8,567 bases of DNA. Origin: JAOUEA01 sp035711865 (GTDB taxonomy: Bacteria > Actinomycetota > UBA4738 > HRBIN12). Location: NCBI GenBank assembly GCA_035711865.1, contig DASTBT010000136.1, forward strand, positions 1 to 8,567, given 5' to 3'. The notes under the pieces are model-generated. The model was not told where the DNA came from. It searched no databases and saw only the letters and a list, made by a program, of their open reading frames with translations. This document shows positions 1-4,827 of the stretch, one piece after another. Position 1 is the first letter of the stretch. Each line of letters begins with the position of its first letter. The position numbers were made by a program, and so were the translations under genes.

Positions 1-1
1 C

Positions 2-145
2 CTTGTGCCAGATCGAACGCTCGCAGAGCGCGACCGGGCGTTCGAGCAGGAGACGAAGGTCCGCCGTGAGTCACTCGCAGCGTTGAAGGATCAGGCGAAG
101 GCCGAGCGCCGCGAGCTCGAGGGCTTCACCTCGAAGCGGAAGTGA
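2..145 (+). CDS. C-terminal 47 residues of an unidentified protein, 5' end outside window
   Basis: An open frame enters from the left edge and ends at a TGA at 143-145. The 47 visible residues are very rich in Arg, Lys, Glu and Ala, with a heptad-like alternation of charge, and end in a basic tail (TSKRK). This predicts one long soluble helix or coiled coil. No catalytic motif is visible and I do not recognise the family. Codon use is GC-rich at third positions for much of the stretch, which supports real coding rather than a chance frame. The gene runs toward the minus-strand gene at 490-954, and a hairpin at 415-454 lies between them. Without the upstream part no function can be assigned. 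Confidence 0.55.
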   Translation, partial: LVPDRTLAERDRAFEQETKVRRESLAALKDQAKAERRELEGFTSKRK

Positions 146-414
146 AGCGTGCAGGGCCGGCGACGGGTGGCGGGTCCACTCCAGCCGACGCCTACCGAAC
201 CGGCCCTCGCACCGCTGCGGCTCCGGTTACCCCCAGTGACGGAGACCGCGCCGCACCCGTCTCTCACTCAGCGGGTGCGAAAGTTGGAAGCAGCGGCCTG
301 GTTTCGGGCACCTTGGCCCGGCCCGCACTTCCACTCCTAGATTCGCGAATGAGTCTGTGAACGCTGTGGGGTTGAGGGCGTGGACGCAGCCGTCGCAGCC
401 ACGTTCTAGGCGGC
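146..414. other. Non-coding gap between convergent genes
   Basis: I see no convincing gene here. The two short overlapping plus-strand frames, starting at about 142 and 149, have no ribosome binding site and a Pro/Ala/Arg-rich composition typical of chance reading in GC-rich DNA. A small palindrome (TTCGCGAA, about 341-348) is present but has no assigned role. No tRNA-like cloverleaf was found. Confidence 0.5.
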
Positions 415-454
415 AAGACGAGGAGCCCCGGCCAGAACCGGGGCTCCTAGTCTT
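415..454 (-). terminator. Strong hairpin between convergent genes, likely terminator
   Basis: AGGAGCCCCGG at 421-431 pairs perfectly with CCGGGGCTCCT at 438-448 around a 6-nt loop. After one mismatch (G420/A449) the stem continues with AAGAC (415-419) against GTCTT (450-454), giving 16 base pairs in all. It lies 35 nt past the stop of the minus-strand gene at 490-954. Because it is symmetrical it could also stop transcription of the plus-strand gene ending at 145. Neither side has a long T-run, which is common for terminators in GC-rich Actinomycetota. Confidence 0.75.
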
Positions 455-489
455 ACTGATGAAACGCTGTGACCTTCGCGTACCGCCAC

Positions 490-954
490 CTAGGAGACGG
501 GAACGATGATCGTGTCCGATACCACCCCGTCCTCACTCAGAGACACGGTCGCGTCTCCGAACGCCACGTCCGTCACGGTGGCAGTCCATTGTGGGTTCGG
601 ACACGATCTGGCTGGCGCTGTCGGTGCAATCGATGTCACGGTGAACCGGAACGACCCGTTTCTCGGCGTTGGGATGTCCCCGGTGCCTCCGGAAGCGGCC
701 GTGGTAAACGCCTGACCCGGAGCGACGTTGCCCGCAGGGTTGGTGCAGGAGACGGTCGCGGTGCCGGTCGCCGTCGCGGTGATCTCAAACGTCGTGCCGC
801 CGAGGCCAGCGACCTTGCCGGTGCACTGCAGTTGCGTGCCGATGTCGGTGCACGTCGGCGTGCCGACGAAGTGCCCCGACTGCGCTTGCGCGGCCGAGGC
901 GCTGAGCACCAGCACCGTGAACGTGGCAAGTGCCACGAAGAGTGAACGCTTCAT
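490..954 (-). CDS. Small secreted four-cysteine protein of unknown function
   Basis: This encodes 154 residues. The ATG at 954-952 is chosen because AAGGAG sits about 6 nt upstream and a classic Sec signal peptide begins there: Lys2-Arg3, a hydrophobic core at about 4-22, and likely cleavage after Ala24 (AQA|QS). The frame is open upstream to 1098, but that extension would bury the signal peptide. The mature part is rich in Thr, Ala, Gly and Val, consistent with a beta-sandwich, and has four cysteines (C35, C44, C70, C118) that could form two disulfides. There is an NPxGNxAPGQ-type loop at about 72-81. No catalytic motif is visible and I cannot name the family with confidence. The protein is probably released to the cell surface or medium. 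It lies downstream of, and on the same strand as, the LuxR-type regulator at 1274-1834, with a hairpin and a 145-nt leader between them. The regulator may control it, but that is inference. Confidence 0.85.
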   Translation of the reverse strand: MKRSLFVALATFTVLVLSASAAQAQSGHFVGTPTCTDIGTQLQCTGKVAGLGGTTFEITATATGTATVSCTNPAGNVAPGQAFTTAASGGTGDIPTPRNGSFRFTVTSIAPTAPARSCPNPQWTATVTDVAFGDATVSLSEDGVVSDTIIVPVS

Positions 955-1098
955 CCGCTTCTCCTTTTCCGTCAGGTTTACCCGCCGCCAACTCGCTACC
1001 AAGGGCACCTCCTCCCGTCTGAGTCCCTTCCCCGCGGCGGGCCTAGCCTCATTCGTTCCACGGCCGCCGCATTGGCACACCAGCATCCGGACAGCCAA
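955..1098 (-). promoter_or_regulatory. Leader or promoter region of the secreted protein gene
   Basis: About 145 nt lie between the hairpin at 1099-1122 and the ATG at 954. Read on the minus strand, GCGGCGG and CCGCCGC can pair across a loop of about 22 nt (near 1067-1031), and AAGGG can pair with CCCTT further down. A tentative promoter, TTGGTA-N16-TAAACC, ends about 20 nt before the start codon. The Shine-Dalgarno sequence AAGGAG lies just upstream of the start. Whether this is a long structured 5' UTR or simply promoter DNA cannot be decided from the sequence. Confidence 0.35.
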
Positions 1099-1122
1099 AA
1101 GGGGCAGTCTGATCTGCCCCTT
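1099..1122 (-). terminator. Rho-independent-like hairpin with T-run on the minus strand
   Basis: AAGGGGCAG at 1099-1107 pairs perfectly with CTGCCCCTT at 1114-1122 around a 6-nt loop. On the minus strand the stem is followed directly by a run of four T, the standard layout of an intrinsic terminator. It lies about 150 nt past the stop of the regulator at 1274-1834, so it probably ends that transcript. If instead a promoter lies near 1130-1160, the hairpin would sit in the leader of the 490-954 gene and could act as an attenuator. Confidence 0.7.
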
Positions 1123-1273
1123 ATGTCATCCATGACTTCCCTTCTATGCATAATCGCCTTCCCCTATGGGCGAACATTGGGAAAGCAGGCGGCTTTTTGT
1201 TGACGTGCGGCGCCTCCAGCAGCAGTGCGCCGGACGTACGCCCCCAGAGGCAATCGCTACTGAAGTCGAAGGT
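1123..1273. other. Non-coding spacer downstream of the regulator gene
   Basis: No gene is seen. On the minus strand, TTCCC and GGGAA can pair around 1160-1183, and a weak -10-like TATGCA preceded 16 nt upstream by TTCGCC could be a promoter firing toward 954. Both are weak. Together with 955-1122 this makes a 319-nt gene-free stretch. Confidence 0.3.
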
Positions 1274-1834
1274 TTAGATGAGGCCCAGGCGGAACCCCTC
1301 TGCGACCGCCTGCGCTCGCGTGGTCGCCCCTAAGGCCAGTTGGATCTCACGCACGAGCGTCTTAACGGTTCGGTCTGAGAGCTCGAGCCTGCGAGCGATT
1401 GTCCGTGTGTCGGCTCCCTCAGCCAGTAGCCTCAGGACTTGGATGCTACGAGCATCCAATACGGCGTCGCCCTGACGAGAAAGGCCTGCAGATTCGACCA
1501 GAAGGCCGACTACGGCCGCTCGAACACTCGCCACAAGCTCATCCGCACTCAGGTGATCATGAGGCAAGATTGCCTTGACGTTCCCTGACGAATGGCAGTT
1601 CTCGGGGCTGTAATCCGCCAGGCATACGATGGGGCAGGGCAGCCGCATTCCTCCCAGCACTTTGGCACACACCACCGCGATGTCGAGTTCGTCTGCGGAG
1701 TTGGCGCGCTGCCCGTTGGCCTCTCCATCGGTGGGGAGAACGATGCAGTTCCAGTCTTCTTCCAGCAGAATCGCGATCAGCCCGCGCCGAAAAATCTCGT
1801 CTTCCTCGGCTACGCCCACCCTCAAGAGCTCCAT
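1274..1834 (-). CDS. LuxR/NarL-type transcription regulator with a degenerate receiver domain
   Basis: This encodes 186 residues. The ATG at 1834-1832 has GGAGG about 8 nt upstream. Residues 3-115 have the layout of a response-regulator receiver, with an acidic pocket near E10-E11-D12 and a beta strand at 51-55. However, the position after that strand, where the phosphoacceptor Asp should be, is Cys56, and the conserved Lys of the fifth strand is replaced (LPHD near 90-93). The usual His-Asp phosphotransfer is therefore unlikely. Residues about 125-186 are a clear LuxR-type helix-turn-helix, with LRLLAEG, TIARRL and the recognition helix SDRTVKTLV, ending in the typical AVAEGFRLGLI. It is a DNA-binding cytoplasmic regulator, probably an atypical or orphan one. 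No sensor kinase gene is in view. The most obvious target is the secreted protein gene just downstream (490-954). Third-position GC is lower than in the 4828-8567 genes, suggesting a different history. Confidence 0.88.
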   Translation of the reverse strand: MELLRVGVAEEDEIFRRGLIAILLEEDWNCIVLPTDGEANGQRANSADELDIAVVCAKVLGGMRLPCPIVCLADYSPENCHSSGNVKAILPHDHLSADELVASVRAAVVGLLVESAGLSRQGDAVLDARSIQVLRLLAEGADTRTIARRLELSDRTVKTLVREIQLALGATTRAQAVAEGFRLGLI

Positions 1835-2000
1835 CGTCTCGTTCCTCCGGCCTCACCTCAGGCGGGCAATCCCAGCTTACTCCTCTGTCAAACCTCTAGA
1901 CACAGCCTCGGCCAAGTTCTAATGCGTGACGCCCGAAGCACAGGGGGGTGATTGATCCCGTGCAACAAAGGGCTCTGCTTGTTGAGGAAATCAGGCTCGT
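1835..2000 (-). promoter_or_regulatory. Upstream region of the LuxR-type regulator
   Basis: No gene is visible. A TTGACA hexamer occurs on the minus strand at 1891-1886, but no good -10 follows at normal spacing. An inverted repeat, CAACAA at 1963-1968 against TTGTTG at 1979-1984, lies further upstream and could be a regulator binding site. With 2001-2222 this forms a 388-nt stretch without an intact gene. Confidence 0.3.
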
Positions 2001-2129
2001 TCAGCCTGCCGATGGCGCCGGCGCCGAGGCCTCCCGCAGCATCCCGACAAGCACCGCTCGCAGCGTCCGGTCCTCCTCGCAGTCGATCAGTAGTTCAGCC
2101 ATACCCGCCTCACGGTGCCCGGGGATCGA
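2001..2129 (-). pseudogene. C-terminal remnant of a small helical protein
   Basis: On the minus strand a frame runs through an FYxSIPGHREAGMAELL-like segment and then an acidic, leucine-rich helix (LIDCEEDRTLRAVLVGMLRE) to a TGA at 2003-2001. Third-position GC bias begins abruptly near 2129 and is absent just upstream, so only about 42 C-terminal codons look coding. It resembles the tail of a short actinobacterial helical protein whose N-terminal part is represented at 2766-2916. An ATG at 2102-2100 with GAGG upstream would allow a 33-residue peptide, so a tiny intact gene cannot be excluded. The pairing of the two pieces is an inference from sequence pattern; no function is known to me. Confidence 0.4.
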
Positions 2130-2149
2130 GCAGTAGAATGTTGGCCGAT

Positions 2150-2179
2150 TTGCACTACAGCGGATGCAAGACGTACGTT
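2150..2179 (+). promoter_or_regulatory. Probable promoter of the secreted cupin gene
   Basis: TTGCAC at 2150-2155 and TACGTT at 2174-2179 are separated by 18 nt, a reasonable housekeeping-sigma layout. Transcription would start near 2186, leaving a short leader of about 37 nt that contains the AGGAGG ribosome binding site for the ATG at 2223. Confidence 0.45.
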
Positions 2180-2222
2180 CGGACGTGTTCAGTCGGAACG
2201 ATCGGGAGGGAGGAGGCCGACC

Positions 2223-2705
2223 ATGAGCTGGAGGCGCATGTTCGTGCTGGCCACGGCGCTGGCCACAGCGGTACTCGTGATCGTCGCGCCGTCGTTCGCG
2301 CAGGAGGCGCCGATCACCGCGACGGTCCTGACGCCGCGCTCGGTGTTCCCGGACGACGTATCCATGACGGTCACGGTCAACGGGCAGACCGTCGAGGTAG
2401 CCGACCCGTCGCGGACGGTCACGGCTAAGTTCCTCGTACAGCCGGGTGCGCAGTTCCCGTGGCACACGCACCCCGGCCCCGTGTTCGTCAACGTGAAGCG
2501 CGGGTCGCTGACGTTTGTCGACGACGACTGTGAGGAGACCAACTACCCGAAGGGGACTGCGTTCGTCGATCTCGGGCACGGCCATGTGCACACGGCCTTC
2601 AATCCCTCCGACACGAAGGAGACCGTGCTGGTTGCCACGTTCTTCGAGGCGCCAGCGACAGGGGATCTGGTGATTCCCGCGGACGCACCGGGGTGTTCGC
2701 TGTAG
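2223..2705 (+). CDS. Secreted single-domain cupin protein
   Basis: This encodes 160 residues. The ATG at 2223 has AGGAGG 6 nt upstream and starts a Sec signal peptide: Arg4-Arg5, hydrophobic core about 6-23, likely cleavage after Ala26. The open frame extends upstream to 2115, but that part has no ribosome binding site. The mature protein is a cupin barrel. Motif 1 is G75xxxxxH81xH83, with the following turn at R93-G94. Motif 2 includes P109xG111 and the H119xH121xH123xxxN127 segment. The Glu usually found four residues after the HxH is Val87, so metal would be held mainly by histidines. C103 and C158 could form a disulfide outside the cell. No substrate can be assigned; exported stand-alone cupins are often annotated only by fold. 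It has its own promoter (2150-2179) and terminator (2723-2750), so it is a one-gene unit. It sits between two minus-strand gene remnants, which suggests it was inserted there or that the surroundings decayed. Confidence 0.88.
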   Translation: MSWRRMFVLATALATAVLVIVAPSFAQEAPITATVLTPRSVFPDDVSMTVTVNGQTVEVADPSRTVTAKFLVQPGAQFPWHTHPGPVFVNVKRGSLTFVDDDCEETNYPKGTAFVDLGHGHVHTAFNPSDTKETVLVATFFEAPATGDLVIPADAPGCSL

Positions 2706-2722
2706 CGCTCGGGACAGAGGGA

Positions 2723-2750
2723 CCCCCAGCGCCTGCCAGGTTGCTGGGGG
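2723..2750 (+). terminator. Terminator hairpin after the cupin gene
   Basis: CCCCCAGC at 2723-2730 pairs perfectly with GCTGGGGG at 2743-2750 around a 12-nt loop, 17 nt after the cupin stop codon. The stem can lengthen with AGAG (2716-2719) against CTCT (2751-2754) across a small bulge. There is no long T-run. Confidence 0.65.
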
Positions 2751-2765
2751 CTCTCGTCTCGTAAG

Positions 2766-2916
2766 GCCGCGACTCGACGGGTAGGACCAGAACTCCCCGA
2801 TCCGCTCGGCGCGCTCGAGGTCGGGGAGCATCAGGATGTGGGAGCTCGGCGCGGGGAGCGGGACCGAGGGCGTCGAGGCGTTGACGTAGAAGGCGCTCGA
2901 GCTGGTCTGGACGCAT
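2766..2916 (-). pseudogene. N-terminal remnant of a small helical protein, frameshifted
   Basis: On the minus strand, an ATG at 2916-2914 opens a helical N-terminus (DQLERLLRQRLDALG, then PAPRAEL). The frame then needs a one-base shift at the GGG run at 2840-2842 to continue into HILMLPDLERAERIGEFW and SYPSSRG, ending near 2766. In the second part every codon but one ends in G or C for over 30 codons, strong evidence of past coding. The joined product would be about 50 residues and lacks the acidic C-terminal helix, a version of which occurs at 2001-2129. There is no ribosome binding site before the ATG. I read it as a broken copy of a short actinobacterial protein family. An alternative is that the whole piece is read in the second frame without a shift, as the end of another gene. 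Confidence 0.42.
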
Positions 2917-3203
2917 GAAGTCAGGCTACGCGGCAGAACCGACCCGCATGTCGGCCACGTTTTACGGGGCTCCGTGGAGTGATCCGCACGGTGGTCGAAC
3001 CTTCCGGATCGAGCAACCCGGCCGCTCGCGTAGCATCGCCGAGCGTGCGCCGTTCTCGAACCGTGGTCGGCGCAAGGCTGCCACGGGCGAGTCCAAGTGC
3101 GCCTTCGGTGATCGAACCTTAACCAGAGGCAACGCCCGCCTTTACTCGGGGTTACCGGCCACCTCCATACGGTGGATCCATACCCCGACACGAGGAGGGC
3201 GAC
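2917..3203. other. Non-coding region with short direct repeats, upstream of a secreted protein gene
   Basis: No gene is convincing on either strand. GGTGGTCGAACCTT (2990-3003) and GGTGATCGAACCTT (3107-3120) match at 13 of 14 bases, and a third TCGAACC lies near 3056-3062. CCACC and GGTGG (about 3160-3175) can form a small hairpin that contains the -10-like TACGGT at 3168-3173. Together with the remnant at 2766-2916 this makes about 500 nt without an intact gene. Confidence 0.35.
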
Positions 3204-3587
3204 ATGAGGAAGATGGGCATCGCGCTCGCGCTGGCGACGGGCTTGGCGCTCCTGGGTCCCGCGGGGGCCGCTATCGCCGGCGACCGCGACGTGATCCGAG
3301 AGGGGGCGTGCACGCGGTCCAGCGACTGGAAGCTGAAGCTCTCGCCCGAGGACGGAGGGCTCGAGGTCGAGTTCGAGGTCGATCAGAACGTTACGGGCGA
3401 TCGCTGGCGGGTGAGGATCCGCCACGACGGTGATCTCGTCTTCCGCGGCGTACGGACGACCCGCGGAGCCAGCGGTTCGTTCGAGGTTCGGATCGTCGAG
3501 AGCAACCGCGCGGGCGCCGACCGGTTCGGGGGCAAGGCCGTGAACCTGGCGACCGGCGAGCGCTGCGTCGGAACCGCGACGTTCTGA
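3204..3587 (+). CDS. Small secreted two-cysteine beta-rich protein, function unknown
   Basis: This encodes 127 residues. The ATG at 3204 has GAGGAGG about 5 nt upstream. Residues 1-26 are a signal peptide: Arg2-Lys3, a Leu/Ala-rich core, and likely cleavage near Ala25-Gly26. The mature 100 residues alternate charged and hydrophobic positions, as in a small beta-sandwich: WKLKLSPEDG, LEVEFEVDQN, WRVRIRHDG, FRGVRTTRGASGSFEVR, then CVGTATF. Only two cysteines occur, C36 near the start and C121 near the end, so a single disulfide would tie the two ends of the fold together. The pattern matches a type of short exported protein common in Actinomycetota, but I know no function for it. It is probably transcribed alone: the next gene is convergent and 34 nt away. 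A TACGGT at 3168-3173 may be its -10 box. Confidence 0.85.
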   Translation: MRKMGIALALATGLALLGPAGAAIAGDRDVIREGACTRSSDWKLKLSPEDGGLEVEFEVDQNVTGDRWRVRIRHDGDLVFRGVRTTRGASGSFEVRIVESNRAGADRFGGKAVNLATGERCVGTATF

Positions 3588-3620
3588 CCGGACGCGAACG
3601 ACTCGACCAGGGGAGGGCCG

Positions 3621-4010
3621 TTATGCGGTCTTCCCCTCGGTCTTCCGGTAGAGGCCGAACCTCGACAGCGCCCCCACGAGCTGCGCGGACGTGACGCCGT
3701 GTACGCCGAACGCGGCGACACGGTCGTCGGTCGTCTCGACGATCAGGCCGGCCGTGGGGTCGCTGGCGAGGAGGCCGATCACCCCGAACAGCAACACGGC
3801 GAACGGGTTCGTACTGCGATCCGTGCTCGTCTCGATGCCGCCGATCCGGTCGCGGGGGATCACCAGCTGTCGCTCGTCCTGCTTCGTTTCCCACACGAAC
3901 TGGATGCCCCAGGAGGACAGGAACAGCCTCCCTCGGAGGGGCTCCGGAGCCTCCAAGCCGCCGTAGTACGTGGCCGGCGCTCGGGCGAAGTCGGCAGGTG
4001 CGGCGCTCAC
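3621..4010 (-). CDS. Small PH-like membrane-associated protein
   Basis: This encodes 129 residues from a GTG at 4010-4008. A stop codon lies in frame just upstream, and no Met occurs later, so this start is nearly forced; the ribosome binding site is weak. Residues about 25-60 have a PH/GRAM-like strand pattern: GRLFLSSWGIQFVWET, then RQLVIPRDRIGGIE. A hydrophobic stretch follows at about 69-82 (PFAVLLFGVIGLLA), long enough for a short membrane helix or re-entrant segment. After it come more strands (GLIVETTDDRVAAFGV) and a helix (SAQLVGALSRFGLY). The layout, a bacterial PH-like domain split by a hydrophobic loop, fits a small protein at the inner face of the membrane. No enzyme motif is present. 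It converges on the secreted protein gene ending at 3587 with only 33 nt between, and diverges from the RTX gene at 4150. The function is unknown. Confidence 0.72.
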   Translation of the reverse strand: MSAAPADFARAPATYYGGLEAPEPLRGRLFLSSWGIQFVWETKQDERQLVIPRDRIGGIETSTDRSTNPFAVLLFGVIGLLASDPTAGLIVETTDDRVAAFGVHGVTSAQLVGALSRFGLYRKTEGKTA

Positions 4011-4149
4011 GTCTCGGGGTCAGTGTATGGCGCGCGACCAACTGCACGCATCATGTTGAGAAGGATCGGTTCTCGCGCGGTCCGTTTGCACGCGAGCGGT
4101 CGCGGGTAGCCCGAACCTGCAGGAACGTTCGTATCGAGAGGGAGCGACC
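4011..4149. promoter_or_regulatory. Divergent promoter region
   Basis: This 139-nt spacer separates the minus-strand PH-like gene from the plus-strand RTX gene and must carry both promoters. TTGCAC at 4086-4091 on the plus strand may be a -35 element, but the following TAGCCC is a poor -10 and the spacing is short. The GGGAG ribosome binding site for 4150 is clear. Confidence 0.4.
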
Positions 4150-4740
4150 ATGACCATCCGATCCACGTTCCGAACGATGCCGCTCGTCGCGGCGCTGGTC
4201 GTCTTCGCGGCCATGTTCCCCCTCGCAACGGCGACGGCCGGCGGCGGATGCACGATCACCGGCACGCAGGGCAACGACCGACTCATCGGCACGAACGGTT
4301 CCGACGTCATCTGCGGGCTGGGCGGGAGGGACACGATCCGTGGCCGCGGCGGAGGCGACGTGATCCGCGGTGGCCCGGGCTCCGACACCATCTCCGGCAA
4401 CGACGGAGCGGACGCGATCATCGGTGGGGGCGGGATCGACTTCATGTCTCCCGGCCGTGGGCGCGACCTCGTGCGCGGTGGCCTCGGGCAGGACTTCAGC
4501 AGCATCCAGTCGAAGGGCTCCGACACCCTGCATGGGGGCCCGGGCTCCGACGGCCTGACCGACTTCCGCGGCGCGGACCACGTGTTCGGCGGCGCCGGTG
4601 GTGACCGGTGCCTGGCCACGCAGGACGGCGTCGGCGACGACACGATCCGGGGCGGCCCGGGCAGGGATATCGGCGACGCGGACGCCGGTGACCTGGTTGT
4701 AAGCGTGGAGGTCCAGGGGGTTACCTGCTTCGCGGACTGA
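4150..4740 (+). CDS. Secreted RTX (hemolysin-type calcium-binding repeat) protein
   Basis: This encodes 196 residues. The ATG at 4150 has GGGAG about 6 nt upstream. A signal peptide covers residues 1-30, with likely cleavage at ATA|GGG, so export is by Sec, not by the type I system that carries classic RTX toxins. From about residue 38 to 175 the chain consists of nonapeptides of the type GGxGxDxhx (for example GTNGSDVIC, GLGGRDTIR, GGPGSDTIS, GGAGGDRCL). About 13 are recognisable, some degenerate. Such repeats fold as a parallel beta roll that binds calcium between turns. No enzymatic domain is attached. Four cysteines (C34, C55, C154, C193) lie near the two ends of the roll and could cap it by disulfides. 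It is probably a structural or calcium-responsive surface or secreted protein, not a toxin. It stands alone, divergent from the PH-like gene, and is followed by pgsA after 87 nt. Confidence 0.9.
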   Translation: MTIRSTFRTMPLVAALVVFAAMFPLATATAGGGCTITGTQGNDRLIGTNGSDVICGLGGRDTIRGRGGGDVIRGGPGSDTISGNDGADAIIGGGGIDFMSPGRGRDLVRGGLGQDFSSIQSKGSDTLHGGPGSDGLTDFRGADHVFGGAGGDRCLATQDGVGDDTIRGGPGRDIGDADAGDLVVSVEVQGVTCFAD

Positions 4741-4813
4741 CCCCGTCTGACCACGCGCCCAGCTGACGCATGCAGGCCACGGGACGGGTCCCCGGGGCGC
4801 CCGACCGGGGCGG

Positions 4814-4819
4814 TACTGT
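4814..4819 (+). promoter_or_regulatory. -10 box for leaderless start of pgsA
   Basis: TACTGT matches TANNNT and lies 8 nt before the ATG at 4828. Transcription would begin at or next to the start codon. No clear -35 is present; the GC-rich inverted repeat CCCCGG/CCGGGG (4790-4795 and 4805-4810) occupies that area. Confidence 0.45.
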
Positions 4820-4827
4820 GCGGGGCG

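Noticed and set aside
955..1098. N-terminal extension of the 490-954 gene to an upstream start at 1098
   Set aside because: The signal peptide and the AAGGAG site both place the true start at 954; the extension would put 48 unrelated residues before a signal peptide.
955..1100. Cyclic-di-GMP (GEMM) riboswitch suggested by GGTAGC followed by GGGTAAACC on the minus strand
   Set aside because: The diagnostic GCAAACC and GGACGCAAAGCC parts of the consensus are absent and the pairing does not fit.
2940..3120. tRNA suggested by GGTTCGA-like T-loop strings
   Set aside because: No acceptor stem, anticodon arm or properly paired T arm can be drawn around them on either strand.
2001..3425. Long open frame of 474 codons on the minus strand
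   Set aside because: Most of it is antisense to the cupin and secreted protein genes, with an Arg/His/Pro-rich composition typical of shadows in GC-rich DNA. Only the two short pieces kept as remnants look coding.
3588..3650. Terminator between the convergent genes ending at 3587 and 3621
   Set aside because: The only pairing (GGGGA with TCCCC) is short and falls partly inside the minus-strand gene.
3391..4047. Minus-strand open frame of 218 codons overlapping the PH-like gene
   Set aside because: It is very Arg-rich, without domain structure, and out of frame with the better-supported 3621-4010 gene.
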